Shown here: piece by piece, positions 51,689 through 60,487 of the stretch
Layout: every line of letters begins with the position of its first letter
Numbering within the stretch: the stretch's first letter is position 1
From: Candidatus Bathyarchaeia archaeon
GTDB taxonomy: Archaea; Thermoproteota; Bathyarchaeia; Bathyarchaeales; Bathycorpusculaceae
Direction: 5' to 3'
Assembly: GCA_041447175.1 (NCBI GenBank)
Contig: CP166960.1
Span: 829,507 to 893,506 of the forward strand
Length of the DNA stretch: 64,000 nt
Notes under the pieces: model-generated
Database searches by the model: none
What the model was told of the DNA's origin: nothing
What the model saw: only the letters and a program-made list of their open reading frames with translations
Translations under genes and position numbers: made by a program

Positions 51689-52354
51689 ATGGAAAAACCC
51701 AAACTTCCCAAGGCGTTACCCTATGCAATGGCAGTCATTGTAATTGGACTTATCGTCATAGTGTTAGTTGCAGGTTTACCCAGTTCCATTCCCACAGAAT
51801 ATAGTGGCGAAATCCGCAGTTATCAGGGCGAGGGTCTTTCGGCAATTGCTGAGGTTCAAGCAAACGAAATTTCAGGGCTTCAAGACATCAACCACGATAC
51901 ATACCGTCTTGTTGTGAATGGTACAGTGAAGGAACCGCTCGAGTTAACGTACAGTGAGGTCATCAACAATTATCCAAGTTACCTTCGGGTTGCCACCATA
52001 TACTGCGTTGAGGGGTGGGAAGCAAAAATTCTCTGGGAAGGCGTCCAAGTAAAAGACCTGCTGTTGGCTGCCGATGCCAACATGAGTGCACCGGTGGTCA
52101 TCTTTTACGCTTCTGATGGCTACTCTACTGCTTTGCCGATGAGTTACATCGTAGACAACAACATTTTGCTTGCCTACAAAATGAACAACGTCACGATGCC
52201 TCCTGAGCGGGGATTCCCCTTTGAGTTAGTGGCAGAAAACCAGTACGGCTACAAATGGATAAAGTGGATAACTCAAATTGAGGTTTCCCAAAACGAAAAC
52301 TACTTGGGTTACTGGGAACGCAGAGGCTACCCCAACAACGCAACCCTCCGATAG
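51689..52354 (+). CDS. Membrane-anchored molybdopterin-dependent oxidoreductase domain protein
   Basis: 221 residues from ATG 51689 (ribosome site GAAGGA). N-terminal membrane helix (AMAVIVIGLIVIVLVAGL), then a sulfite-oxidase-like fold: LVVNGTVKEPLELTYSEVIN, ATIYCVEGWEAKILWEGVQV (the Cys that binds molybdenum), GYKWIKWITQIEV. Faces outward. YedY-like small relatives act in redox repair or respiration; electron partner unknown. Confidence 0.85.
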   Translation: MEKPKLPKALPYAMAVIVIGLIVIVLVAGLPSSIPTEYSGEIRSYQGEGLSAIAEVQANEISGLQDINHDTYRLVVNGTVKEPLELTYSEVINNYPSYLRVATIYCVEGWEAKILWEGVQVKDLLLAADANMSAPVVIFYASDGYSTALPMSYIVDNNILLAYKMNNVTMPPERGFPFELVAENQYGYKWIKWITQIEVSQNENYLGYWERRGYPNNATLR

Positions 52355-52454
52355 AACCAAAACGAACCGTATCCTTCTTTTTTGTTGTATAAAAAGCAAA
52401 GCCTGACATAAGCCGCTCTACGTTCGCATTTAATTTAAAAAATTCATTTCAGTT

Positions 52455-52468
52455 GCTTAAATTTAAGC
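52455..52468. promoter_or_regulatory. Perfect 14-bp palindrome upstream of 52542 gene
   Basis: GCTTAAATTTAAGC, about 27 bp before a CTTTTAAATC box (52495-52504). May be a regulator site or a second core-promoter-like element. Confidence 0.4.
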
Positions 52469-52541
52469 CTTGACTTAAATATTATCAACTAAGACTTTTA
52501 AATCAAGACAGCAGTACTGCAATACAAAACAGGTGAATGAA

Positions 52542-52847
52542 ATGGTAAACGTAACAAGCTACCATGTATTGATCTACGGAAGTCAACAAGGCTACCAAAC
52601 AAACAGAGCCCAAATCGCCCTCTACAACAACGGAAAAGTAGTTGCGTACGTCCGATTCAACGACCCCGGCATGGCTTTTGAAGCCGACAGTGAGGTTAAC
52701 GGAATCATAAAGATGCATTTGCCCTCCACAATGTTCCAAAGCGTTTTAGACATACTCCGCAATGAAAAACCAATAAACATCTACTTCGCTCAAGGTCGAG
52801 GCTTCTTCGGAACGGGCAGTTTGGAATCAGTCGGCGAAGCAGAGTAA
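52542..52847 (+). CDS. Conserved hypothetical protein, about 101 residues
   Basis: ATG 52542 behind AGGTGA; a GTG three codons upstream is possible. VNVTSYHVLIYGSQQGYQTN, IALYNNGKVVAYVRFND, and INIYFAQGRGFFGTGSLE. Beta-rich, no Cys. Unknown function. Confidence 0.6.
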   Translation: MVNVTSYHVLIYGSQQGYQTNRAQIALYNNGKVVAYVRFNDPGMAFEADSEVNGIIKMHLPSTMFQSVLDILRNEKPINIYFAQGRGFFGTGSLESVGEAE

Positions 52848-53116
52848 ACGCCGCCTAAACCAAAATAAACTTCATCCACCCGACACCCTTTTTTAATTAT
52901 CCGTGTCTTAACAGCACAAGTTTCTACAATCTTCGGATTTTTCGCTTGGCTATTACGCTGAGAGTAACCTTTGAATACATTTGGACATACAACTCAAATA
53001 CGCCAAATGCCCAATGATGGGCTTCAAAGAGCTTGCTGAAAAGACAACTTAATATGCCTCAGGAAAACAATAGTAAAAGAGCCTCTGCAATGAGGCGGAA
53101 AACCTCTCATTGGCGT
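52848..53116. other. Intergenic leader of tRNA-His
   Basis: No convincing gene; a short frame (KYAKCPMMGFKELAEKTT, ending 53051) may be a remnant. AACTTAATATG at 53046-53056 is AT-rich, too far for the tRNA promoter; AATGAGGCGGAAAACCTCTCATT (53089-53111) forms a hairpin just before the tRNA. Confidence 0.35.
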
Positions 53117-53194
53117 GGCCGGGGTAATGTAGCTTGGTTAGCATAGAGGCCTGTGGAGCCTTTCGCCAGGGTTCAAATCCCTGCCCCGGCCCCA
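53117..53194 (+). tRNA. tRNA-His (GTG)
   Basis: Encoded G-1 (53117) pairs with C73; acceptor GCCGGGG/CCCCGGC; anticodon stem GAGGC/GCCTT with loop CTGTGGA; T-arm CAGGG-TTCAAAT-CCCTG; CCA encoded. No intron. Confidence 0.95.
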
Positions 53195-53207
53195 TCAGTA
53201 ATCTCTT

Positions 53208-53759
53208 CTATAAAGGCGCCGTCAAGATGTATTCAGCGCGGTTTCTGCGGATTGGTTTGCCTTGATGCCTCGCCGTTGCAACATCAATTTTTCTGTCGCT
53301 GTAACCTAAGAAAAGCATGCAGGTAAGGACGTACCGTTCTGGAATACCTAAGACGTGGCGAATCCGCTTCTCTTGGTCACCGTACTCTGGGGGTGTAATT
53401 GAGACGTAGCAGCTTTTTATGTTCTGTGCTTCTGCCATCGTTATCATGTTCATGGTTGCGGCGGAGGTGTCCTGCCAGAGGAAACGCATCCATGGGTGAC
53501 GCTTATTTTTGAAGTCTAAGCTTATTATGTGCTTTTTGGCGGTGTCAAACAGAACCAATACGATTTTGTTAGGGTGTGAGTTCTTAAACCATGGCGAAGC
53601 ATACTTGCAGACTTCTCCTATTCGCTTCTTGTCGGAAACAACCATAAACCGTATGGCTTGATGATTAGCCGCTGAAGGTGCATACATGCCAGCCGTTAAG
53701 ATTTTCTGCATCTTGTTCTCCTCAACCGCTACATCGAGCCATTTTCGGTTGCAAACCAT
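53208..53759 (-). CDS. Nitroreductase family protein
   Basis: 183 residues. ILTAGMYAPSAANHQAIRFM is the FMN-binding start; MNMITMAEAQNIKSCYVSI and LMFLGYSDRKID-like end are typical. An FMN-dependent NAD(P)H oxidoreductase; substrate unknown. Confidence 0.87.
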   Translation of the reverse strand: MVCNRKWLDVAVEENKMQKILTAGMYAPSAANHQAIRFMVVSDKKRIGEVCKYASPWFKNSHPNKIVLVLFDTAKKHIISLDFKNKRHPWMRFLWQDTSAATMNMITMAEAQNIKSCYVSITPPEYGDQEKRIRHVLGIPERYVLTCMLFLGYSDRKIDVATARHQGKPIRRNRAEYILTAPL

Positions 53760-53959
53760 TTACCTCAAAATTTACTATAATCATGTATGACCAACAAATA
53801 TGAACTAAAAATTCATTTATCGGCAGTAGAAAAGTCTTGTTTACCTTTCTACTCTGACTCCATAAAACCTTCGGGATAAGCGGTCTGTTGGACCAACTCG
53901 TACGCAGTAAGCCTTAACTGTTCTGTTACACATTATATAGTATCCCACTGGCTAAATCC

Positions 53960-54085
53960 ATGACGACGGACCCAACGGAAGAAGCAAGCACCACAAATCT
54001 TGCCCTTGTGAAGTATGGGTTTTACCCAATCATGGGACACGGTGGGCGCGGGCACAATTCCCACGCCAGAGAGAGCTTAGCATAG
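53960..54085 (+). CDS. 41-residue leaderless ORF with Gly/His-rich core
   Basis: ATG lies 24 nt after the centre of a strong TTATATA box (53933-53939), exactly the leaderless spacing. Sequence: MTTDPTEEASTTNLALVKYG, then FYPIMGHGGRGHNSHARESL and A. Four His and five Gly lie within the second half, a possible metal site. No family. Confidence 0.5.
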   Translation: MTTDPTEEASTTNLALVKYGFYPIMGHGGRGHNSHARESLA

Positions 54086-54086
54086 A

Positions 54087-54101
54087 GGAGCGCACCGCTC
54101 C
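54087..54101 (+). terminator. Hairpin after 53960 ORF
   Basis: GGAGCG-CAC-CGCTCC directly after the TAG; no T-run follows, so termination is a guess. Confidence 0.35.
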
Positions 54102-54185
54102 ACAATGAAGTTGAGTGTTAGGTTACGTGGGACACAATTGCCCGCGAAGAAAAGCGGCTTCCAAAAAGTCAACAACCCCTTTCCG

Positions 54186-55352
54186 CTAATTGGGTATGGT
54201 GGCATTCCAATAGTAAACGCTTTCATACATGTCGACAAACGAAAAAGTTGGTTCCTCATAAACAATGTCCAAAGCGTACTGGTACTCCGATAAGAGGTGC
54301 CGGCTAAGAGCCCAAATTTGAGGGGACATTTCATCAGGTCCCCAAAACCCCCAAATGGTATCCTGCGAATTACGCATACCCCATCCATAGTTTTTAGGCA
54401 AAATCAACGCCGCCTTTGCCGTGACAGAGTTGAAGGCAAGTTTGTGGGTGACTTGGGTGTTGGTCCAGAATTGTTCCAGCGCCTCAAAATGCTCGTCAAG
54501 CAACACGCCATAAGGATTCCCATCAAGGGAAGGATAGTCAAAGATGGCGATGTATTTGGCGCCAGCCTCATATGCAGCAGCCATCTGGGCGTATATTTCT
54601 TGTCCGCTGTCTAAGTAGGGCGGAGACTGATACTTCCAAGTAATAATAGCGCCCCACTCTTTGCCTTGAAGATTTGCTGCGCCTCTTGCTAAGGCGATGT
54701 CTTGGGCTAAGCTGTTGTTCCACCCAATTTGTGCCAGAACTACATCGTAGCCTGCTTGGAAGTCAAACCAATGCAGGGCGTAGTCAGAAACAAAAATGGG
54801 CACCCCATTATTTTTGAGGTCTTTGATGCCTTGGTCACTACTGAGGCTGTTAATGAACTGATTCGCGACTTCATCATAGCTTAGGTCTTCATTAGACTGG
54901 AAGCCGTAGGAACGCCAGTCGGTGTCAATCCACATCCCACCCGGTTCTTCATAGTAATATACCCCCAAAAATTTGTCACCCCAACGGCTTTTTGCCGAGC
55001 CTATCCAGGTGGTTCTCCATGACGTTTCAGCTGTTAAAACCCTTGGGTCAAGGTCGCCAAAATAAACCACAATGCTCAACCCCGCATCAACTGCGTAGTT
55101 GCAGATTTCGTTGGTTGCCGTTTCATTTTTGCTCACCGGACCCGACTGCAATATCAACAAATTCGTGCAATCCTTTACTCTATCAATGAGCAACTCGGCT
55201 TCTTTTGTCGTGTTACCGCAAAAAGACACCCCAACGTAGCAGGAGTCGGTTTTGGGGGTTTCGTCAGCTAAAGGCGGCATGACAAACCACGCGGCGAAAA
55301 CAGACCCAATTATCACTAGAACCAGTGCTGCCGCAAGAAGCTTTTTCTGCAT
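54186..55352 (-). CDS. Exported protein with probable TIM-barrel, glycoside-hydrolase-like
   Basis: 388 residues from ATG 55352. Signal anchor KLLAAALVLVIIGSVFAAWF. Motifs YVGVSFCGNTTKEAELLIDR, GVYYYEEPGGMW, SDYALHWFDFQAGYDVVLAQ, AKYIAIFDYPSL show regular strand-helix alternation as in extracellular (beta/alpha)8 enzymes; acidic EE after YYY may be catalytic. Ends with a barrel-distal Trp-rich region (GYGWGMR-like). Family not certain. Confidence 0.55.
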   Translation of the reverse strand: MQKKLLAAALVLVIIGSVFAAWFVMPPLADETPKTDSCYVGVSFCGNTTKEAELLIDRVKDCTNLLILQSGPVSKNETATNEICNYAVDAGLSIVVYFGDLDPRVLTAETSWRTTWIGSAKSRWGDKFLGVYYYEEPGGMWIDTDWRSYGFQSNEDLSYDEVANQFINSLSSDQGIKDLKNNGVPIFVSDYALHWFDFQAGYDVVLAQIGWNNSLAQDIALARGAANLQGKEWGAIITWKYQSPPYLDSGQEIYAQMAAAYEAGAKYIAIFDYPSLDGNPYGVLLDEHFEALEQFWTNTQVTHKLAFNSVTAKAALILPKNYGWGMRNSQDTIWGFWGPDEMSPQIWALSRHLLSEYQYALDIVYEEPTFSFVDMYESVYYWNATIPN

Positions 55353-55410
55353 GTCCAACGCGCCCTGAACGTTTAGGCGTGCTTGAAGATATTTCTTCTT
55401 GTATTGCGCT

Positions 55411-56604
55411 CTATCGGATTATTTTCATGATTTCTGACGCGTCATATCCTCTACGAAGTAAACCCGCCATGATGTTCATAGAATGTTTTGAGTGCGAAAA
55501 GAAGTCTGTTAGTCCGCTGCATAGCCAGTTTAATCCGGGTTCTCCGTCGGGCGTTTGAAGCACACGGTTTTTTGGGCATTCCCCCCAGCAGGTAAACAAG
55601 AACTCGCATTCACGACAATATTGAGGCAGCTGTGTATATTTTGCGTTTCCGAATCCCCGCTGTTTTCGGCTGTAAACAAGCTCACCGATTGGGTTTTTCA
55701 GGATGTTTCCTAAAAAATAGTTGGGTTCCACGTAGTGGTCACAGGAATACACATCGCCATTATGCTCCAAAGCAACGCCATCGCCGCATCGTGGGCTGAG
55801 AATACAAAGCGAAGAATACCCCCGAACATAAGAGGCTAAGACGCCGTCAAAAAACTGGACAAACATGCCGCCTACATCGTTATGAATCCACTCGTCGAAA
55901 ATCTCGATTAGGAATTTTCCGTACTGCCTTGGCTGCACTGAACGTTCAGTGATGGAGGTGCCTTCTTGGTTTCCAGTGTCGTTTTCGCGCTCCACGATGG
56001 GTATGAACTGCAGGTAGGGGGTTTTGAGTTCGTCACGGAAAAAACGGTAAACCTCAAGGGGATGTTGACTGTTTTCTGCGTTGATGGTGCAAAGGATGTT
56101 GAAGTCCACTTGATACTTCTGCATAAGGCGAGCGGCATTAACCACTTGGTCAAACACCGAGTTTCCTTGTTTGTCTCTTCGATACGCGTCATGCAGCCTC
56201 TTTGGGCCATCCACGCTTAACCCAACCAGAAAATTGTTGTCGCGCAGAAAGCGGCACCACTCCTCGTTAAGCAAAACCCCGTTTGTTTGCAGAGTCTGTT
56301 CCACTTGGATGCCTGAGCAGGCGGTTTTTTTGATGAGTTCAGTGGCGCGACGGAAAAAGTCAATGCCCATCAAAGTGGGTTCGCCGCCCTGCCACGCAAT
56401 CGTCACTGTAGGTGCCTCATGAGCCTCAATTGTCTGCTGAATGTACGCTTTCATAACCTCGTTAGACATGTGAAAGTTGCTGTTTGGGTAGAGGTACTTC
56501 TTTTTTAAGAAAAAACAATACGCGCAATCAAGGTTGCATTTGGAGCCGGTGGGTTTTGCCATAACATGAAAGGCGCGAAGCTCATGTTTTCTTGTTTCAG
56601 CCAT
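55411..56604 (-). CDS. Anaerobic sulfatase-maturating radical SAM enzyme (anSME)
   Basis: 397 residues. CNLDCAYC (radical SAM cluster, about 23-30), WQGGEPTLMG, SVDGPKRLHDAYRR, and C-terminal SPASM cysteines (CGDGVALEHNGDVYSCDHYV, CRECEFLFTCWGECPK). It oxidises a Cys or Ser of sulfatases to formylglycine. Directly downstream of the sulfatase gene, same strand. Confidence 0.93.
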   Translation of the reverse strand: MAETRKHELRAFHVMAKPTGSKCNLDCAYCFFLKKKYLYPNSNFHMSNEVMKAYIQQTIEAHEAPTVTIAWQGGEPTLMGIDFFRRATELIKKTACSGIQVEQTLQTNGVLLNEEWCRFLRDNNFLVGLSVDGPKRLHDAYRRDKQGNSVFDQVVNAARLMQKYQVDFNILCTINAENSQHPLEVYRFFRDELKTPYLQFIPIVERENDTGNQEGTSITERSVQPRQYGKFLIEIFDEWIHNDVGGMFVQFFDGVLASYVRGYSSLCILSPRCGDGVALEHNGDVYSCDHYVEPNYFLGNILKNPIGELVYSRKQRGFGNAKYTQLPQYCRECEFLFTCWGECPKNRVLQTPDGEPGLNWLCSGLTDFFSHSKHSMNIMAGLLRRGYDASEIMKIIR

Positions 56605-56651
56605 TTCTCACTGAGCCTCTAACAAAAAGAAAAAAGGGTGCATTGGGGGTA

Positions 56652-58136
56652 TCAGTGTTGACCCGCGCCAGATGCGTTTTTTAGATTTTCCAAGACTCTG
56701 TCTAAGTTAAAGGACGCAGGTTTCTGTCGTGGTGGAAACTCTTTAAACGATTGAATCTGTTGAGCTACAAAAGCTTGTGCGGGAACAAGTATGAATGCAT
56801 GGCTAAGGAGCCAGTCCCAGTAGGTGTTTGAGTTTTGGTCGGCGCGTTCGAATGGGTCACGACGTAAGTTGAATATTTTTGGGATACGTAATTCTACAAA
56901 TGGTTCCCCCCAAAGAGCCAGCTTCTTTGCTCGCTGCTCCATGAAGACAAGCTTCCAATCATTGTAACGTAAAGCTAAAAGTTGTCCATCATCACTAATG
57001 TAGAAAAACGAATTTCGCGGGCTTTCTTTGGTTTCTCCCATCAGGTACGGCAGCATGTTGCAGCCGTCAAGGCACACTTTGAAGGTTTTCACACCTGCAG
57101 CATGTCCAGCTAAAAGTTTTTCTTTGATGTCGGGTTCTCCTGCGGCAGCCAAAATTGTGGTTAGCCAGTCTTGATGAGAAACGATGTCATTGATTACAGT
57201 GCCAGCGTGGAACTTCTTGGGCCAGCGGACAAATGCGGGAACACGCCAGGCGCCTTCCCAATTGGTGTTTTTCTCGCTACGAAACGGTGTAATCGCACCG
57301 TCAGGCCAAGTGTTATAGTGCGGACCATTATCCGTGGAATACAGGGCAAGAGTATTGTCCGCGATGTTTAACTCGTCAATCTTTTTGAGAAGTCTGCCGA
57401 TGTTTTCGTCGTGAGCAACCATGACATCATTATAGAACCCGCCATTACCGCTTTTACCCAAATGCTTTGCGGCAGGGTGTGTTCGAACATGCATCGCAGT
57501 GGTATTGTACCAGATAAAGAACGGCTTTCCATTCTTATTTGCATCCTCAATAAACCGAATTGCGCGGTCGGTTACTTCTTCGTCAATGGTTTCCATTCTT
57601 TTACGCGTTAGCGGACCGGTATCCTCAATTTCTCCTCCAGCAAAACTATGAAGTACGCCTCGGGGACCAAATTTTTTGCGAAATTCAGGGTCTTTAGGGT
57701 AATCTGGAAGTTCAGGTTCCTCTTCTGCGTTTAAGTGGTAAAGATTGCCAAAAAACTCGTCAAAGCCGTGGTTTGTAGGCAGAAATTCATCCTTATCTCC
57801 CAAGTGGTTTTTACCAAACTGACCCGTAACGTAGCCTAAGGGTTTGAGCAATTCAGCAATTGTTGGGTCTTCAGGACGTATTCCTATGTCAGCGCCTGGC
57901 ATTCCTACCTTTGTCAACCCTGTCCTGATTGGATTTTGGCCTGTAATGAAGGCAGCGCGGCCAGCAGTGCAGCTTTGTTGACCATAATAGTCCGTGAAAG
58001 CGACCCCTTCATGCGCCAACCGGTCGATGTTTGGTGTCTGGTAACCCATTTGACCTCGATTGTTGTAGCTGATGTTCCACCACCCGATGTCGTCACCCCA
58101 CATTATCAGAAAATTAGGCTGTTCAGTTGCAGCCAT
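56652..58136 (-). CDS. Sulfatase, Cys-type
   Basis: 494 residues. IMWGDDIGWWN metal site, and CTAGRAAFITGQ with the CxAxR formylglycine motif (Cys to be matured), then MGAxNH-type FGKNHLGD, LYSTDNGPHYN. No signal peptide is visible, so it may be cytosolic. Hydrolyses sulfate esters; exact substrate unknown. The maturase follows 47 nt downstream. Confidence 0.94.
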   Translation of the reverse strand: MAATEQPNFLIMWGDDIGWWNISYNNRGQMGYQTPNIDRLAHEGVAFTDYYGQQSCTAGRAAFITGQNPIRTGLTKVGMPGADIGIRPEDPTIAELLKPLGYVTGQFGKNHLGDKDEFLPTNHGFDEFFGNLYHLNAEEEPELPDYPKDPEFRKKFGPRGVLHSFAGGEIEDTGPLTRKRMETIDEEVTDRAIRFIEDANKNGKPFFIWYNTTAMHVRTHPAAKHLGKSGNGGFYNDVMVAHDENIGRLLKKIDELNIADNTLALYSTDNGPHYNTWPDGAITPFRSEKNTNWEGAWRVPAFVRWPKKFHAGTVINDIVSHQDWLTTILAAAGEPDIKEKLLAGHAAGVKTFKVCLDGCNMLPYLMGETKESPRNSFFYISDDGQLLALRYNDWKLVFMEQRAKKLALWGEPFVELRIPKIFNLRRDPFERADQNSNTYWDWLLSHAFILVPAQAFVAQQIQSFKEFPPRQKPASFNLDRVLENLKNASGAGQH

Positions 58137-58361
58137 TTAGCATCACTCCAAAAAAGCAGGTTGAAAAAAGATTTAACTCAACAAAAGTTGTTTTCAAAAA
58201 GAACACCCAGCAATATCAGCAGGGCAGTGGACTTAAGGTTTTGTGGTTGTGTCCTACCCTTTACATGCTCTTCTCTGTTGAGAACCCTATTTTCTGGTGA
58301 GGTACTAAATTCTTAAGTTTAACGTACGCAATAAGCTATCAGCAAGACAGGTTGATACCCG

Positions 58362-59450
58362 TTGGATATCGAAAAACGAATCGAACTAATATGCAGACCA
58401 CCCGCAGAGGAAGTCTTGACTCCTGACGACCTTAGGCAAATACTTGAAACCGAAGAACACCCTATCGCCTACAACGGTTGGGAACCCTCCGGACTTGCCC
58501 ACTTGGGAACTGGGGTTATCTGCGCTTACAAAATGAAGGACTTCGCCGAAGCCGGCGTCCACTTCAAAGCCTTTCTAGCCACATGGCACGCATACCTTAA
58601 CAATAAACTGGGCGGCGACCTAACTCTCATACGCAAAGCCGCCGACCTTTTCCGCCACAGCTGGATCGCCTTAGGCGTGCCTGCAGACAAAGTGGAATTC
58701 ATCTACTCCGATGAACTCTACAATGACTTGTCGTACTGGGCAAAAACCATGGCTGTCGCCAAGAGCCTTACCATCGCCCGAACTACCCGCACGCTGGAAA
58801 TTGCCGGGCGCAAAGAAGGCGAGGCGCACTACGTCAGCGACTACCTTTACACGCCAATGCAGGTAGCAGACATATACCACCTTAAAGTCAGAATCTGTCA
58901 ACTAGGCATGGACCAACGCAAGGCGAATGTGGTTGCCCGTGAAATCGGAGAAAAAATCGGCTACTGGAAACCCATCTGTGTCCACCACCACCTGCTGCAA
59001 GGGCTGGCAAAACCCAAGGTCTGGCCGATTCCTGAAGGACAAGAAAAAGAAGCAATTGCTAGCGCAAAAATGAGCAAAAGCAAACCTGACACATGCATAT
59101 TCATCTATGACACCCCCAAAGAAATCAAACAAAAAATGAGCAAAGCCTTCTGCCCCGAAAAAACCATCAAATACAACCCCATCTTAGACATCTGCAAATA
59201 CATCATATTCCGCGAGGAAACCGCGTTCACCATTGAACGCCCCGACAAATTCGGCGGCAACATCCAGTTCGGCAGCTTTGACGAGCTCGCATCAGTCTAC
59301 GCCGAAGGAAAACTGCATCCTATGGACCTTAAAAACGGCGTCGCCGAAGAGTTGGGCAGAATTTTGGAGCCAGTCAGGCGGTACTTTAGCAACAACAAAG
59401 AAGCCAACGAGTGCTTAGAAACCATACGCGAAGCCAAAATCACCAGGTAA
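58362..59450 (+). CDS. tyrS: Tyrosyl-tRNA synthetase, archaeal type
   Basis: 362 residues from TTG. YNGWEPSGLAHLGTG with the HIGH-like HLGTG, MDQRKANVVARE and KMSKSKPDT (KMSKS). Archaeal/eukaryal architecture. First of a unit with the Toprim gene 7 nt later. Confidence 0.95.
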   Translation: MDIEKRIELICRPPAEEVLTPDDLRQILETEEHPIAYNGWEPSGLAHLGTGVICAYKMKDFAEAGVHFKAFLATWHAYLNNKLGGDLTLIRKAADLFRHSWIALGVPADKVEFIYSDELYNDLSYWAKTMAVAKSLTIARTTRTLEIAGRKEGEAHYVSDYLYTPMQVADIYHLKVRICQLGMDQRKANVVAREIGEKIGYWKPICVHHHLLQGLAKPKVWPIPEGQEKEAIASAKMSKSKPDTCIFIYDTPKEIKQKMSKAFCPEKTIKYNPILDICKYIIFREETAFTIERPDKFGGNIQFGSFDELASVYAEGKLHPMDLKNGVAEELGRILEPVRRYFSNNKEANECLETIREAKITR

Positions 59451-59457
59451 CCCCTTT

Positions 59458-59874
59458 TTGTCGGCGCATCTTAGGGAGAAACATGAAAAAATTCAGCAAA
59501 CCTTAACCCAACTTGCCGAAGAATCAGCCAAAGGCACCCTCATTGTTGTGGAGGGAAAAAAAGACCTGCAAGCCCTCCGCGAACTAAACATAGGGGGCTC
59601 CATTTTTACCTTAAAAACGGGAGGCAAATCTTTCACGGATGCGGTAACGGAAATCGAACGCACAGGGGCTTTGGAGGTTATTTTGCTTTTGGATTTTGAT
59701 AGACGCGGAAAACTGGGAACAAAACGATTGAAAACCTGTCTAGAGCATGTCAAGATCACGCCTAATCTCAAGTTTTGGCGCACCATTTTTGGGGTGGTAG
59801 GCAGAGAGCTGCAATGCGTCGAAGGTTTACCCTCGTATATCCATACTTTGGCTCAGAAAGCAAACTGCCTGTGA
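59458..59874 (+). CDS. Toprim-domain protein
   Basis: 138 residues from TTG 59458, only 7 nt after tyrS. Toprim motifs: LIVVEGKKDLQALREL (Glu) and VILLLDFDRRGK (DxD, here DFD). Similar to archaeal small Toprim proteins related to RNase M5/primase DnaG. RNA-processing role is a guess. Confidence 0.83.
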   Translation: MSAHLREKHEKIQQTLTQLAEESAKGTLIVVEGKKDLQALRELNIGGSIFTLKTGGKSFTDAVTEIERTGALEVILLLDFDRRGKLGTKRLKTCLEHVKITPNLKFWRTIFGVVGRELQCVEGLPSYIHTLAQKANCL

Positions 59875-59945
59875 CTACACCAAGCACCAACATACTCTTA
59901 AAATTTTAAAAAACGTAATTTATGATGCATCCGAACGGTGAGAAA

Positions 59946-60089
59946 ATGAACAAACAGAGAAAAAATCGCTTTAATCAATGGGGGTCTACGGCGCTTCTCG
60001 CTGCATCGGGTGTGTTGAAAACCTTTTTGGGTTGGACGAAGAGGTTTGGAAACAAAGAAGCCTTTTTGTTTCCTAGCCGCCACTGCTAA
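59946..60089 (+). CDS. Possible 47-residue basic protein
   Basis: Basic sequence MNKQRKNRFNQWGSTALLAA then GVLKTFLGWTKRFGNKEAFL. AATTTTAAAAAACG box at 59899. Not assigned; could be spurious. Confidence 0.3.
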   Translation: MNKQRKNRFNQWGSTALLAASGVLKTFLGWTKRFGNKEAFLFPSRHC

Positions 60090-60137
60090 ACTCAAACCTC
60101 CAAGTCCAACTGGCTTTATTGAACGGAGAAACTTTGG

Positions 60138-60365
60138 ATGCCCGCGGCTTATGTTCTTTTAAACACGGAAATCGGTGCAGAACGGGACGTGCTAAATTTT
60201 GTGCGCAAAATGGAAGGCGTGCAGGACGCGTTTAAGGTTCTGGGGATTTATGACATAATCGCCCATGTTACGGCGGACACCATGGATACTCTGTTAATCA
60301 TAATTAAAAGTCTACAAATTAACAAAGTCATCACCAAGCTCACTGTTGTCCTCGCCGAAAAATAG
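60138..60365 (+). CDS. Stand-alone Lrp/AsnC RAM-domain protein, second copy
   Basis: 75 residues; AAYVLLNTEIGAERDVLNFV, LGIYDIIAHVTADTMDTLLI. Paralogous to 50978-51217. GGAGA upstream. Confidence 0.88.
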   Translation: MPAAYVLLNTEIGAERDVLNFVRKMEGVQDAFKVLGIYDIIAHVTADTMDTLLIIIKSLQINKVITKLTVVLAEK

Positions 60366-60487
60366 CGAAAACTGCGGAAACGTATTTTTTTAGCTGTGTT
60401 TTTGGGGTCTTAAGTTCAGAAAAGTTATTATCATCAGCCTATCTTACTGCAACCAAGGAAGGAATCGTTATAGCTGCTAATGAAAAC

